From an uncultured Clostridia bacterium (GTDB lineage: Bacteria > Bacillota > Clostridia > TANB77 > CAG-508), in NCBI GenBank assembly GCA_947623945.1, contig CANQHU010000004.1, forward strand, positions 1 to 57,536: 57,536 bases of DNA. Reading direction: 5' to 3'. A program made the position numbers and the translations under genes. Below the pieces are notes generated by a model. The model did no database searches. It had not been told where the DNA came from and saw only the letters and a list, made by a program, of their open reading frames with translations. Shown in pieces: positions 34,699 to 44,729 of the stretch (its first letter is position 1; every line of letters begins with the position of its first letter).

Positions 34699-36568
34699 TT
34701 ATTTTAATTGTTGTAAGTATACTAAAAGCACTGATATATCAGCAGGTGAAACTCCTGATATTCTTGAGGCTTGTCCAATAGAATGTGGTTTAAATTTATT
34801 CAATTTTTGTCTTGCCTCTAAACTAATTCCTTTTAAATTTTCATAGTCTATATTTTCTGGTAAAATTTTTGCTTCTAACTTTTTAAATTTTGCCACTTGT
34901 TCTTCTTGCATTTTTATATAACCTTCATATTTTATTTGTATTTCGACTTCTTCTTTTTCTTGTCTTGTTAAATTTGGTCTAGTTTCATCAATTACTGCCA
35001 ATTTATCATAATTTAATTCTGTTCTTTTTAATAATTCTGCCATCTTTGTACCTGTCAATAACCTACTTGTTCCATTTTCTTCTAGAAATTTATTTACTTC
35101 TTCTGTTGGTTTTACAACTGTATCTTGCAATCTTTTTATTTCTTTTTGTATATTTTCTACTTTTATTTTAAACTTTTCATATCTTTCATCTGAAATTAAT
35201 CCAATGTCATGTCCTATTTTTGTTAATCTAATATCAGCATTGTCTTGTCTTAGTAATAACCTATATTCTGCTCTAGAAGTCATCATCCTATATGGTTCAT
35301 TTGTTCCTTTTGTAACAATATCATCAATTAAAACACCTATATAACCTTGTGTTCTGTCTAATATTAATGGTTCTTTTCCCTTTATTTTTTGTGCTGCATT
35401 AATTCCTGCAATTAAACCTTGACTTGCTGCTTCTTCATACCCAGAAGTACCATTTATTTGTCCTGCCATAAATAAGCCCTCTATTCCTTTATATTCCAAT
35501 GAAAGTTTTAAGTTTGATGGATCTATGCAGTCATATTCAATTGCATATGCAGGTCTTGTAAATTCTGCTTTTTCTAATCCAGGAATTGTATGATATAGAG
35601 CGATTTGAACTTCTTCTGGTAATGATGAACTCATTCCTTGAATATACATTTCTTCTGTGTCCAAGCCAATTGGTTCTACAAATGCTTGATGTCTTGGTTT
35701 GTCACTAAATCTAACGACTTTGTCTTCTATTGAAGGACAATATCTTGGACCTGTTCCTTCTATTTTTCCTGCATACAAAGGTGACCTGTGCAAATTTTGT
35801 CGAATTATGTCGTGAGTTTTTTCGTTTGTATATGTTAAATAACAATCAACTTGTTCAAATTCTTTTGGTTCGTTCTCAAAAGAAAATGCTTCTATGCCTT
35901 GATCTCCTTTTTGGATTTCCATCTTAGAAAAGTCAATACTTCTTTTATTGATTCTTGCTGGAGTTCCGGTTTTAAATCTAACTAAATTTATTCCTATTTT
36001 TTTTAAGCAATCAGATAACTTGTTTGCAGATGCTACTCCATCTGGCCCACTTTCTTTTGAAAATTCTCCAATATATATTTTTCCTTTTAAATATGTACCA
36101 GTTGCCAAAATAATTGTTTTTACTTTATAAATAGCACCTACATCTGTTTCTATTGCTGTAACTTTTCCATTTTCTACTTTTATATCTACAATTTCTGCTT
36201 GCTTAACTTCTAAATTTTCTTGTTTTTCTAATGTGTGTTTCATCTCTGCTTGATATTTTTTTCTGTCTGCTTGTGCTCTTAGTGAATGTACTGCTGGTCC
36301 TTTTGACGTATTTAACATTTTAATTTGTATCATAGTTTTATCAATATTTTTCCCCATCTCTCCACCGAAGAGCATCAATTTCTCTTACTAAATGTCCTTT
36401 TGAACTTCCTCCTATATGAGGGTTACAAGGCATATTAGCAATTGCTTCTAAACTTATTGAAAAAATTAATGTTTTCATTCCTAGCCTTGCAGAAGCAAGC
36501 GCCGCTTCACATCCTGCATGTCCTGCACCAACTACTGCTACATCATATTCTCCTGCTATATAACTCAT
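34699..36568 (-). CDS. mnmG: tRNA uridine-5-carboxymethylaminomethyl synthesis enzyme MnmG, through one CGG +1 site
   Basis: An FAD enzyme that, with MnmE, modifies wobble U34 of tRNAs. The N-terminal FAD motif [14 protein letters not shown] lies near residue 10, and the mid and C-terminal conserved blocks are present ([29 protein letters not shown]). The frame breaks at CGG (36367-36365). Skipping the C restores REIDALGGEMGKN and a single product of about 622 residues, the usual length. I took ATG 36568 (MSYIAGEYD), which has AAAGGAGG upstream, as the start rather than the longer frame. It is partner to mnmE upstream and rsmG downstream. Confidence 0.9.
36365..36367 (-). other. CGG +1 shift site 4 (mnmG)
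   Basis: The zero frame reads CTT CGG TGG and stops at 36343-36341. Skipping the C gives CTT GGT GGA, the conserved A-L-G-G-E-M of MnmG. Confidence 0.88.
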
Positions 36569-36599
36569 TTTTTTCCTCCTTTTAATGTTCCGCACTAAA

Positions 36600-36622
36600 T
36601 GTTCCACATTCCTTGTGAAACA
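36600..36622. other. Split parS-like element
   Basis: TGTTCCAC (36600-36607) and GTGAAACA (36615-36622) are the two halves of the Firmicutes parS palindrome, but 7 nt lie between them. It sits upstream of mnmG, where parS sites are often found. It may be a degenerate or disrupted parS; an intact site is not seen in the window. Confidence 0.4.
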
Positions 36623-36784
36623 GGAATTAGCGTTTTTAAGTACAGTTAGCAAATTTTAACTTATTTGTTATTATCTCTTTTTATATTATTTTTTCTTTAT
36701 CTATGTATTCTTAGTATGTTCGCCGTTTTTGTTTTTTGTGCTTCGTAAAACTTTACTTTTTGCGATTTTCTTATGTAATTCTTT

Positions 36785-38155
36785 TTATTTTCCCAAACAA
36801 AATTTAGAAAAAATTTCATTTATTATATCTTCACTTACAGTTTCTCCTGTTATTTGTCCTAAATCTTCTAACATATCTTTTATAAAAATTGCAATTACAT
36901 CTAACGGCATTCCATTTTTTATTGTTTCTTTTGTCTTTTCTACATTTTCTATTGCTTTTGAAATTAAATTTTTATGTCTTACATTTGTAATAACTATATC
37001 TTGATCTAAATTTATTTCGTTTAAATTAAACAATTTTTCAATTTCCTTATATAATTCTTCTATTCCTATATCTTGAGTGGCAGAAATTGAAATTATTGGG
37101 CAATTAATTTCTTTTAATTTACTATTTTGTTCTGTCAAAATTGGCTGTAAATCAACTTTATTTAGTAGTATAATTGCTTTTTTATTTTTTATTAATTCTA
37201 ATATTTCAAAGTCTTCTTCTGATAATTCTTTTGTTGAATCGAAAATTGCAAGTATTAAATCAGCATCTTTTGCTATTTCTTTAGATTTTGCAATTCCTAT
37301 TTTTTCTACTTCGTCTTTTGCTTGTCGTATTCCTGCTGTATCTATTAATTTAAGAGGTAATCCCTTAATTGTAACAAATTCTTCTATTGCATCTCTTGTA
37401 GTTCCCTCAAATTCAGTAACAATTGCTCTTTCTTCTTTTAAGATATTATTCAATAAAGATGATTTTCCTGCATTTGGCTTACCGAGGATTGCTGTTTTTA
37501 TCCCTTCTTTTATAATTTTTCCATCATCAAAACTTTTTTCTAGTTTTAATAACTTTTCTTCTACTTGTTTTAACATTTCTAAAATTTGATTATTTGTAAC
37601 ATCTTCTACATCATATTCTGGATAATCGATGCTAACTTCTATATTAACCATAACATCTAAAATATTTTGCTTAATTTCCGCAATTTTTTTCGAAATTCCA
37701 CCTTCTAATTGCTTAATTCCAGTCTTTGCTTCTCTTTCTGATTTTGCTTCAATTATATCAATTACAGATTCTGCTTGTAGTAAATCAATTCTTCCATTTA
37801 AAAATGCTCTTTTGGTAAATTCCCCTGGCTCTGCAAGTTCTGCCCCATTTTTTAGGCAAATTTCTAATATTTTTCTTAGTACTATATTTCCACCATGTGA
37901 ATTAATTTCGCACATATTTTCTGTTGTATAACTTTTTGGCTCTTTAAAATAAGATACTAAAACCTCGTCAATTATGTTGCCATTTTCCACAATATGTCCG
38001 TATTTCATGGTATATCCTTTTATTTTTGCTTCTTTATTTTTTACTTTTGGTTCAAAAATTTTATCTAATATTTCAAAGCAATCTTTCCCACTCATTCTGA
38101 CAATTCCAATTCCGCCTATGCCTGGTGCAGTTGAGATTGAAACTATTGTACTCAT
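36785..38155 (-). CDS. mnmE: tRNA modification GTPase MnmE
   Basis: A 456-residue protein. The N-terminal folate-binding domain holds the G domain with AILGKPNAGKSSLLN (near 222), LIDTAGIR and LLNKVDL. The C-terminus CLGK carries the conserved cysteine. It acts with MnmG. It lies 217 bp upstream of mnmG on the same strand. Full length, with no in-frame CGG although CTC|GGT and GGC|GGA junctions occur. Confidence 0.97.
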   Translation of the reverse strand: MSTIVSISTAPGIGGIGIVRMSGKDCFEILDKIFEPKVKNKEAKIKGYTMKYGHIVENGNIIDEVLVSYFKEPKSYTTENMCEINSHGGNIVLRKILEICLKNGAELAEPGEFTKRAFLNGRIDLLQAESVIDIIEAKSEREAKTGIKQLEGGISKKIAEIKQNILDVMVNIEVSIDYPEYDVEDVTNNQILEMLKQVEEKLLKLEKSFDDGKIIKEGIKTAILGKPNAGKSSLLNNILKEERAIVTEFEGTTRDAIEEFVTIKGLPLKLIDTAGIRQAKDEVEKIGIAKSKEIAKDADLILAIFDSTKELSEEDFEILELIKNKKAIILLNKVDLQPILTEQNSKLKEINCPIISISATQDIGIEELYKEIEKLFNLNEINLDQDIVITNVRHKNLISKAIENVEKTKETIKNGMPLDVIAIFIKDMLEDLGQITGETVSEDIINEIFSKFCLGK

Positions 38156-38191
38156 ATATTTTTTATTCCTTTCATTTTTACTTTTATTAAA

Positions 38192-38250
38192 AAAAGAGTC
38201 AAAGCATGGGTTTACAAATATTTTGTAAAATCCGACCTTTGACCTCCGAT
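38192..38250 (-). terminator. Terminator between jag and mnmE
   Basis: On the minus strand GTCAAAG...CTTTGAC encloses a second stem (TTTTACAAAATATTTGTAAA) and is followed by TCTTTTTTT. Confidence 0.75.
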
Positions 38251-38263
38251 TTTATCTATTATT

Positions 38264-38965
38264 TTATTTTTTTAATGATATTACCACTCTTCTATATGGT
38301 TCTTCTCCTACACTTGTTGTATCTATTTTTGGATTTTTTTGCAATTTACTATGAATAATTTTTCTTTCATATGCTTGCATTGGTTCCAATTTAACAGGTT
38401 TTTTAGTTTTTATTACTGTTTTTGCAACCTTTTCTGCTAATTCTTCTAATGTTTTTTCTCTTCTTTGTTTATATCCTTCTATGTCTAAAATTACTCTTAC
38501 TTTGTTTTCTATTCCTTTTCCTGCAATAGCAGATAATATATTTTGAAGTGCGTATAATGTCTCTCCCCTGTAGCCTATTAAATATCCTAATTCTTTATTC
38601 ATTATGTTTACATTTATATATTCTTGAGTTGGTTCAATATTGTAGGTTGTTCCTTCTGGCAAGTGCTTTACAAAGTCTTTTAAAAAGTTCTCTATGTTAT
38701 TTTTTGCTTGTTCTTGCTCTTCTTTGCTTAATTCTATTTCTCTTTTTGGTTTACTTTCTATTTCACTTTGCTTTTTTTCTTTTCCTTCTTTTATTGTTAA
38801 TTCAACCTTTACAACTCTTGGTGCTAAAATACTAAAAAAACTTCTTTTGTCTTCATTTTCTAAAACTTTTACTTCAACACTATTTCTTGAAACATTTAGT
38901 TTTTTTAAACCATTTTCAATTGCTTCATTTGTAGTCTTACCTTCTGAAATAATGGTCTTTTCCAT
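38264..38965 (-). CDS. jag: RNA-binding protein Jag/KhpB
   Basis: A 233-residue protein. The Jag-N domain (EGKTTNEAIENGLKKLNVSR) spans 1-50 with a charged linker. The KH domain (NKELGYLIGYRGETLYALQ) lies at about 120-165 and the R3H domain to the end (MQAYERKIIHSKLQ). It works with KhpA in RNA binding linked to cell elongation and sporulation. It lies three bases after yidC in the standard order. Confidence 0.95.
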   Translation of the reverse strand: MEKTIISEGKTTNEAIENGLKKLNVSRNSVEVKVLENEDKRSFFSILAPRVVKVELTIKEGKEKKQSEIESKPKREIELSKEEQEQAKNNIENFLKDFVKHLPEGTTYNIEPTQEYINVNIMNKELGYLIGYRGETLYALQNILSAIAGKGIENKVRVILDIEGYKQRREKTLEELAEKVAKTVIKTKKPVKLEPMQAYERKIIHSKLQKNPKIDTTSVGEEPYRRVVISLKK

Positions 38966-38968
38966 ATT

Positions 38969-39881
38969 TTATTCCCCCTTAAGTTCTTCTTTTTCTAATA
39001 TTTTATTTAATATTAATCTTTCTATAATCATAAGAATATTGTTTACAAACCAGTATAAAGCTAATCCTAGTGGTGCAATAAATGCAATAGATATTGACAT
39101 AATTGGCATCATCCATGACATCATTTTGTTTGTTTGCATTATTGTGTCTAATTCATTTTCGCTTTCTTTATTTTCTTCTTTACCTGTTTCTCCGTTTATT
39201 ACTTTTTCTTTTTTCTTTTTATTTTGTTTTTCTTGCATTGCTGTTGTCATACGGATTGATATAAAAGAAGATATAATATATAGTACAGGTATAATGTATA
39301 CTGTGTAGTCTGCCATGTTTTGTTGTGGTATTTTACTTAAATCTAATCCTAAGAAATTCATTTGAAGATTTAGTTTTTCAACTGCTGTGTCTTCTGGATT
39401 TTTTTCTTTTAAGAAGTTATATTCTCTAATTAAGTCTATTTCTGGATATACACTGCTTACTTGTTTTCCATCTTCTTGTATTTGAGTAATATATGTGTTT
39501 AATTTTTCTTTTTCTTCATTGTTTGTTTTTTGCATATATGTAATTGGACTTCTTACTAAGTAAAAGATTGATATTAATAACAAAAACTGAATAATTGCTG
39601 TTAAACACCCGACTAAATGGACTCATTTTTTCTGTTTTGTATAAATTCATTATTTCTTGATTCATTTTTTCTGGATCATTTTTGTATTTAAATTGTATTA
39701 CCTGCATTTTTTCTTGTAGTTCTGCACTTTTTTTCATTGTTCTTTGTTGTTTTATAGACAATGGCAATAATAATAATTTTATTATTACTGTAAATAGTAT
39801 AATTGCTAGTCCATAATTATTTACAATGCTATATAAAAATGCTAATACATAACCAAATATGTTGGCAAAAAATTCAAACAT
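38969..39881 (-). CDS. yidC: Membrane protein insertase YidC/OxaA, through one CGG +1 site
   Basis: The Oxa1-type insertase: five membrane segments and the conserved region SIKQQRTMKKSAELQEKM. The frame breaks at CGG (39611-39609). The C-skipped frame reads MSPFSGCLTAIIQ, the conserved SPxxGC motif before the second membrane helix, and gives about 303 residues in all, a normal Gram-positive length. Without the shift the protein would stop at residue 121, losing most helices, and the essential function would be absent. The order rpmH-rnpA-yidD-yidC-jag is as in other Firmicutes. Confidence 0.9.
39609..39611 (-). other. CGG +1 shift site 5 (yidC)
   Basis: The zero frame reads AGT CGG GTG and stops at 39518-39516. 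Skipping the C gives AGT GGG TGT, the S-G-C of the YidC core. This is the only site with GGG as the glycine codon. Confidence 0.88.
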
Positions 39882-39904
39882 TAGTATTTTCCTCCCCTTT
39901 GTGC

Positions 39905-40123
39905 CTATTTTAGTGGGTCATATCCTCCTTTTGAAAATGGGTTGCACCTTAATATTCTAGCAATTCCTTTTAAAGTCCCCTTCCCTGCTCCATATTTTTG
40001 TATTGCTTGTTTTGTGTATTCTGAACAAGTTGGATAATATTTGCAGTGAATATTTTTGGTTTCTAACCATGCTGATATGTGTTTTTGATACGCATTAATT
40101 AGCCATATTAGTACTTTTCTCAT
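39905..40123 (-). CDS. yidD: Membrane protein insertion efficiency factor YidD
   Basis: A 72-residue protein with the conserved [28 protein letters not shown] and [13 protein letters not shown] blocks. It helps YidC-dependent insertion at the membrane. It overlaps rnpA by four bases. Confidence 0.95.
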   Translation of the reverse strand: MRKVLIWLINAYQKHISAWLETKNIHCKYYPTCSEYTKQAIQKYGAGKGTLKGIARILRCNPFSKGGYDPLK

Positions 40124-40473
40124 TCTTCTTCCTCTATTATTTTTGCTTTTTCTAATATCTTTTTCATATCATTTTTTATATTTTCAAATGTGGCTTTTTT
40201 TGTTTCTACTTTCTTTTTCCATAAAAAAATTATGCTGTATCCACTTTTTATCTTATTTTCATGAAAATAGTAACTTTCTTTTATTAATCTTTTAATTTTG
40301 TTTCTTTTTACGGCTTTACAGATTTTACGACTAATTGCAATTCCTAAAAAGTTTACATTTTCTTGTTTTTCTTTTTTTATTAAAGCCTCTATATAGCTTC
40401 CAGAATAGTATTTTCCATTTGATAAGACATTTTTAAATTCATAATTTTTTTTTATAATTTCCGTTTTTTTCAT
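40120..40473 (-). CDS. rnpA: Ribonuclease P protein component
   Basis: A 117-residue protein. The RNR-type motif appears as [15 protein letters not shown] (near 55-70) after the conserved [13 protein letters not shown] strand. It is the protein subunit that helps RNase P RNA mature tRNA 5' ends. It follows rpmH as usual. Confidence 0.94.
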   Translation of the reverse strand: MKKTEIIKKNYEFKNVLSNGKYYSGSYIEALIKKEKQENVNFLGIAISRKICKAVKRNKIKRLIKESYYFHENKIKSGYSIIFLWKKKVETKKATFENIKNDMKKILEKAKIIEEEE

Positions 40474-40498
40474 ATTTTTTCCTTAAATTTTATGATTA

Positions 40499-40523
40499 AA
40501 AAGCCAACTTATGGTGTGGCTTT
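40499..40523 (-). terminator. Hairpin between rpmH and rnpA
   Basis: AGCCA and TGGCT arms with a TTTTT tail on the minus strand. It probably attenuates read-through from the strong rpmH promoter. Confidence 0.6.
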
Positions 40524-40538
40524 CTATTTTATCATATT

Positions 40539-40673
40539 TTAAGCTGTTAATTTTTTTCTTCCTTTTGCTCTTCTTGCTTTTACTATGTCTCTTCCTGTTT
40601 TTGTTTCCATTCTTTTTCTAAATCCATGTTCTTTCTTTTCTTGTCTATTTTTTGGTTGATATGTTCTTTTCAT
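40539..40673 (-). CDS. rpmH: 50S ribosomal protein L34
   Basis: A 44-residue basic protein, [20 protein letters not shown] at the start and ending [10 protein letters not shown], the canonical bL34. The ATG follows GGAGGTGTAGGG. It is divergent from dnaA. Confidence 0.97.
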   Translation of the reverse strand: MKRTYQPKNRQEKKEHGFRKRMETKTGRDIVKARRAKGRKKLTA

Positions 40674-40712
40674 TTTCCCTACACCTCCTACGGATAATTA
40701 ACAAGTATATCG

Positions 40713-40742
40713 ATTATATAGCAAAATATAGTAAAAAGTCAA
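40713..40742 (-). promoter_or_regulatory. rpmH promoter
   Basis: On the minus strand TTGACT (40742-40737) and TATAAT (40718-40713) are spaced by 18 bp. Confidence 0.75.
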
Positions 40743-40782
40743 GTGTTTTTATAATTTTTTTACTCATTTTGAATTTTATTAT

Positions 40783-40811
40783 TGACTTATTACATATTTA
40801 TCTGTTATTAT
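40783..40811 (+). promoter_or_regulatory. dnaA promoter
   Basis: TTGACT (40783-40788) and TATTAT (40806-40811) with 17-bp spacing, about 43 bp before the dnaA start. Confidence 0.7.
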
Positions 40812-40853
40812 TAGGGAGTAAACGATTACCCGTTTATGAAAGGATGTTTTTTT

Positions 40854-42201
40854 ATGGTTATCAGCAAAAATGATTTATTAGAAAAATTTAAAACCGAAAT
40901 AAAGCCTGAAATGACAAGTATTTCTTATAATACTTGGATAAAAACTTTAGATATACAAAGTGTAGAAGGAAATCATATTGTTTTTATTGCTACTTCAGAG
41001 TTCCATAAAGATGTTATTTTAAACAAATATAAAGATTTAATTTTAAATACTTTAGCATTTATTACTAACAGAACTTGGACATATTCAGTTATAGATAAAG
41101 ATGAAAAAACAAAAATGGAGGAAAAAGAAAATCCAACATTAAAAAAATCTTCTAATAGAAACGAATCTTTAGATTCAAAATACACTTTTGAAACTTTTGT
41201 TGTAGGAAAAAATAGCGATTTAGCACATGCTGCTGCTTTAGCAGTTAGTAATGCTCCTGGAGTAAATTACAATCCATTTTTTATTTATGGTGGAGTAGGA
41301 CTTCGGAAAAACACATTTAATGCAAGCAATTGGTAATAGGATTTTAGAACATAATCCTGAGTCAAAAATTATATATGTTACATCAGAAGAGTTTACAAAT
41401 CAACTTATAAATGCTATTCAAGAAAATAAAACAAATCTTTTTAGAAACAAATATAGAACAATAGATGTTTTATTAATAGATGATATACAATTTATTGCAG
41501 GAAAAGACAGTGTTCAAGAAGAATTTTTCCATACATTTAACACATTACGTGATGGAAAAAAACAAATTGTAATGACAAGTGATAAAAAGCCAAATGAAAT
41601 TCCTTTTTTGGAAGATCGTCTAAAATCTAGATTCGAATGGGGCTTACTTGCAGATATTTCATTACCAGATTATGAAACTCGTTTTGCTATATTAAAACAA
41701 AAAGCACAAGATGAAAATGTAATTATTGATGATTTAATTCTTTCTAACATTGCAAATAGAATAGATTCTAACATTAGAGAATTAGAAGGAGTCTTTAATA
41801 AATTACTTGCAAGAGCTTCTTTAACACATAGCCCAATAACAATTGAACTATGTGAAAAAGTTTTAAATGATTTTAAATATGAGAGTGAAAAAGTAATATC
41901 AAGTGACTTTATAAAAGAAACAGTTGCAAAATATTTTAGCATAAACAAAGATGATTTATCTAGCAATAAACGTTCAAATGATATTGCTTATCCAAGACAA
42001 ATTGCAATGTACTTATGTAGGGAAGTTGCAAACATGTCTTATCCTCAAATAGGAATTGATTTTGGAGGAAGAGATCACTCAACAGTAATGCATGGATGTA
42101 AAAAAATAGAAAATGAAATGAAAGAAAAAAGTAACACAAAGTCAATTGTGGATAGTGTGAAAAACATCATCATAGATGGCAAACAATCTAAAAAGAAATA
42201 A
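40854..42201 (+). CDS. dnaA: Replication initiator DnaA, through one CGG +1 site
   Basis: The AAA+ initiator that opens oriC. I chose ATG 40854 (MVISKNDLLEKF), with AAAGGATG upstream. Domain I spans 1-85 and the AAA+ domain begins at YTFETFVVGKNSDLAHAAA. The frame breaks at CGG 41304-41306, inside Walker A. Skipping the C gives GGVGLGKTHLMQAIGN, the canonical sequence. Walker B LLIDDIQFI follows, and domain IV has the DnaA-box-binding GGRDHSTVMHGCKKI. Total about 448 residues, the usual length. An initiator cut at residue 160 would be lethal, so either the shift is translated or the extra base is not real. Confidence 0.93.
41304..41306 (+). other. CGG +1 shift site 6 (dnaA Walker A)
   Basis: The zero frame reads CTT CGG AAA and stops at 41334-41336. 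Skipping C41304 gives CTT GGA AAA, the L-G-K-T of the P-loop. Confidence 0.9.
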
Positions 42202-42522
42202 AAAATAAACTTTTTTAAAATTTGTGTTTGAAAAAAAATTGTTTGCTTTAACACAATTCAATTTCTTCTTACGGAAACAATACATTCGATATCCACAAGG
42301 GGTTGTTTAAAACCTGTTTATAAACTGTGAACACATTACATTTTTATAAATTATTCACAAATGAAAAATTTAGGTGTGGAAAGTTAGGTCAGTTATCCAC
42401 AGACTTTTGCACAAGAGTTTTGTTAGGGATTTAAACTATAAACACACTTTTCCACAGTTTCCACAGCACCTACTACTATTACTACTAATAATATTATATA
42501 TAATTATAAAGGAGGAAGCAAA
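42202..42522 (+). other. oriC: Replication origin oriC (DnaA boxes, DnaA-trios, AT-rich unwinding element)
   Basis: The 321-bp dnaA-dnaN spacer holds exact or near DnaA boxes: TTATTCACA 42351-42359, TTATCCACA 42393-42401, TTTTCCACA 42448-42456, GTTTCCACA 42457-42465 and weaker ones near 42289 and 42374. Two boxes end next to a short GC patch (GCACC). TACTACTATTACTACTA (42471-42487) follows, whose complement is a run of TAG-type DnaA-trios, then an AT-only tract at 42488-42510. This is the Bacillus-type basal unwinding layout. Confidence 0.88.
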
Positions 42523-43641
42523 ATGAAAATTGTTTGTTACAAAGAAACAATTATGAAAGCACTTAATTCCGTAGTAAAAGCTGTAGCATCAAAAACTACT
42601 ATGCCTATACTTGAAGGAATACTAATTCAAACTAATGATAATGAAATAAAATTAACTACATATGATTTAGAACTTGGTATTGAATATGTAATTGAATGTG
42701 AAGTAAAAGAACAAGGAAGTACAGTTGTTAATGCTATCATGTTTAGTGAAATTATTAGAAAATTACCAGATACAGAAATTCATATTACATTAAATGAACA
42801 AAACTTACTAGAAATAGAATGTGAAGGATCACTTTATAAACTAGCAACAATGTCACCAGAAGAATTTCCAGAATTACCAAAAATAGAAGTAGAAAATTCA
42901 ATAGAAATAGATCAAAATGTTCTAAAAAATATGATAAGAAAAACAATTTTTGCAGTAAGTTCAGAGGAAAGTAGACCTATTTTTACAGGATGCTTATTTG
43001 AAATTGAAAACAATAAATTAACTTTAGTTGCAGTAGATGGATTTAGATTAGCATTAAAATCAATTTTTCTAAGCAAACAAAGTAATGACTTTAAAGCAGT
43101 TATACCTGGAAAAACATTAAATGAAGTAAACAAAATTATAACAGATTCTTTTGAACCAATAAAAATAGGAGTATCTAAAAATCAAGCATTATTTGAAATG
43201 GATAATTGTAAAGTTGTTACTAGAATATTAGATGGAGAATTTTTAAACTATAAAAATGTTATTCCAACAAGTTGGGAAACAAGAATAAAAGTAAATAAAA
43301 ATAGTATTCAAGATAGTTTTGAAAGAATTAGTTTAATTTCAGCATCTTCAGTTGAAAAAGAAAAGAAATATCCTGTAAAAGTACAAGTTGATATTGGAAA
43401 AGTAATAATTTCTTGTACAAATCAAACAGGAGATGCAAAAGAGGAACTATTTGTTTCAACAGAAGGAAAAAATTTAGAAGCAGGATTTAATCCAAAATAT
43501 TTCTTAGACAGCTTAAAAGCTATTGAAGATGAAGAAGTTTATATTGAATTTGGGACAAGTATATCACCATGTTTAATAAAATCAATTGAAAAAGATGACT
43601 ATATTTATATGATTTTACCAATTCGATTAAAAGAAGATTAA
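42523..43641 (+). CDS. dnaN: DNA polymerase III sliding clamp (beta)
   Basis: A 372-residue beta clamp of three similar domains. The start MKIVCYKETIMKALNSVVKAV and the end DYIYMILPIRL are typical; the C-terminal peptide forms part of the protein-binding pocket. The ATG follows AAAGGAGGAAG. Its stop overlaps the next start by one base. Full length, with no in-frame CGG. Confidence 0.97.
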   Translation: MKIVCYKETIMKALNSVVKAVASKTTMPILEGILIQTNDNEIKLTTYDLELGIEYVIECEVKEQGSTVVNAIMFSEIIRKLPDTEIHITLNEQNLLEIECEGSLYKLATMSPEEFPELPKIEVENSIEIDQNVLKNMIRKTIFAVSSEESRPIFTGCLFEIENNKLTLVAVDGFRLALKSIFLSKQSNDFKAVIPGKTLNEVNKIITDSFEPIKIGVSKNQALFEMDNCKVVTRILDGEFLNYKNVIPTSWETRIKVNKNSIQDSFERISLISASSVEKEKKYPVKVQVDIGKVIISCTNQTGDAKEELFVSTEGKNLEAGFNPKYFLDSLKAIEDEEVYIEFGTSISPCLIKSIEKDDYIYMILPIRLKED

Positions 43642-44729
43642 TGGTGTTTATAATGTGGATAAAAGATATAAAAATAAAGAATTTTAGAAATTATAAAGAA
43701 GAAGAAATAAATTTAAGCGAAGGAATTAATCTTTTTTATGGAGATAATGCACAAGGAAAAACAAATATTATAGAAGCAATATTTTTAAGTGGCTTTGGAA
43801 AATCTTTTAGAACAAATAAAGAAAAAGAAATGATTCTTATGAACGAGCAAGATGCTTTAGTTGAAATTGATTATAAAAAAATAGATAGAGAAGGGAAAAT
43901 AAAAATTCATTTAGGAAATAAAAAAGAATTATGGATTAATGGTGTAAAAATAAAAAAACTAAGTGAATTATTAGGAAAAGTAAATCTTGTTATTTTCCAT
44001 CCAGATGATATATCTATTTTTAAAGGAAATCCTCAAAATAGAAGAAGATTTTTAGACATTATGATTAGTCAACTAAAGCCCAATTATATGCATCATTTGA
44101 ATTTATATTTAAAAACTTTAGAACAAAGAAATAATTATTTAAAACAAATAAAAGAAGAAAACAAAGACGAAAATTTGCTAGATGTTTGGGATGAAGAATT
44201 AATAAAACATGCTATAATTATTTATCAATATAGAAAAGAATATATTGACAAAATTAGAGAAAAAATAAAAGGAATACATAATGAAATTACAAACAATAAA
44301 GAAAATATTGAAATATTTTATGTGTCAGAATGTGAAACACAAGAAAAATATAGAAAATTATTAAAAGAAAGAAGAAAACTAGACATAATAAAAGGTTTTA
44401 CAACTAAGGGAATTCATCGTGATGATTTTTATATAGAATTAGATGAAAAAAAATTAGATATTTATGGTTCACAAGGACAACATAGAACTACAATTCTTTC
44501 ACTAAAACTAGCAGAATTAAAAATTATAGAAGATGAAATAGGAGAAAAGCCAATTCTACTATTAGATGATTTTATGTCTGAATTAGATCAAAAAAGAATA
44601 AAAAATTTTTTGGACAAAATTAAGAATACACAAGTTATTATTACTTGCACAGAAAAAATTAATATTGAAAATAAAAAAATTTTAATATATAATGTGAAAG
44701 AAGGAAAAATTCACAAGGAGGAAAACTAA
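43641..44729 (+). CDS. recF: DNA repair ATPase RecF
   Basis: A 362-residue SMC-like ATPase. Walker [15 protein letters not shown] lies near 34-47, the signature region [18 protein letters not shown] near 275, and Walker [13 protein letters not shown] near 300. It loads RecA at gaps with RecO and RecR. The first ATG overlaps the dnaN stop (TAATG), so coupling is likely; ATG 43653 (MWIKDI) is an alternative that better matches family N-termini. It ends in a one-base overlap with gyrB. Confidence 0.95.
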   Translation: MVFIMWIKDIKIKNFRNYKEEEINLSEGINLFYGDNAQGKTNIIEAIFLSGFGKSFRTNKEKEMILMNEQDALVEIDYKKIDREGKIKIHLGNKKELWINGVKIKKLSELLGKVNLVIFHPDDISIFKGNPQNRRRFLDIMISQLKPNYMHHLNLYLKTLEQRNNYLKQIKEENKDENLLDVWDEELIKHAIIIYQYRKEYIDKIREKIKGIHNEITNNKENIEIFYVSECETQEKYRKLLKERRKLDIIKGFTTKGIHRDDFYIELDEKKLDIYGSQGQHRTTILSLKLAELKIIEDEIGEKPILLLDDFMSELDQKRIKNFLDKIKNTQVIITCTEKINIENKKILIYNVKEGKIHKEEN

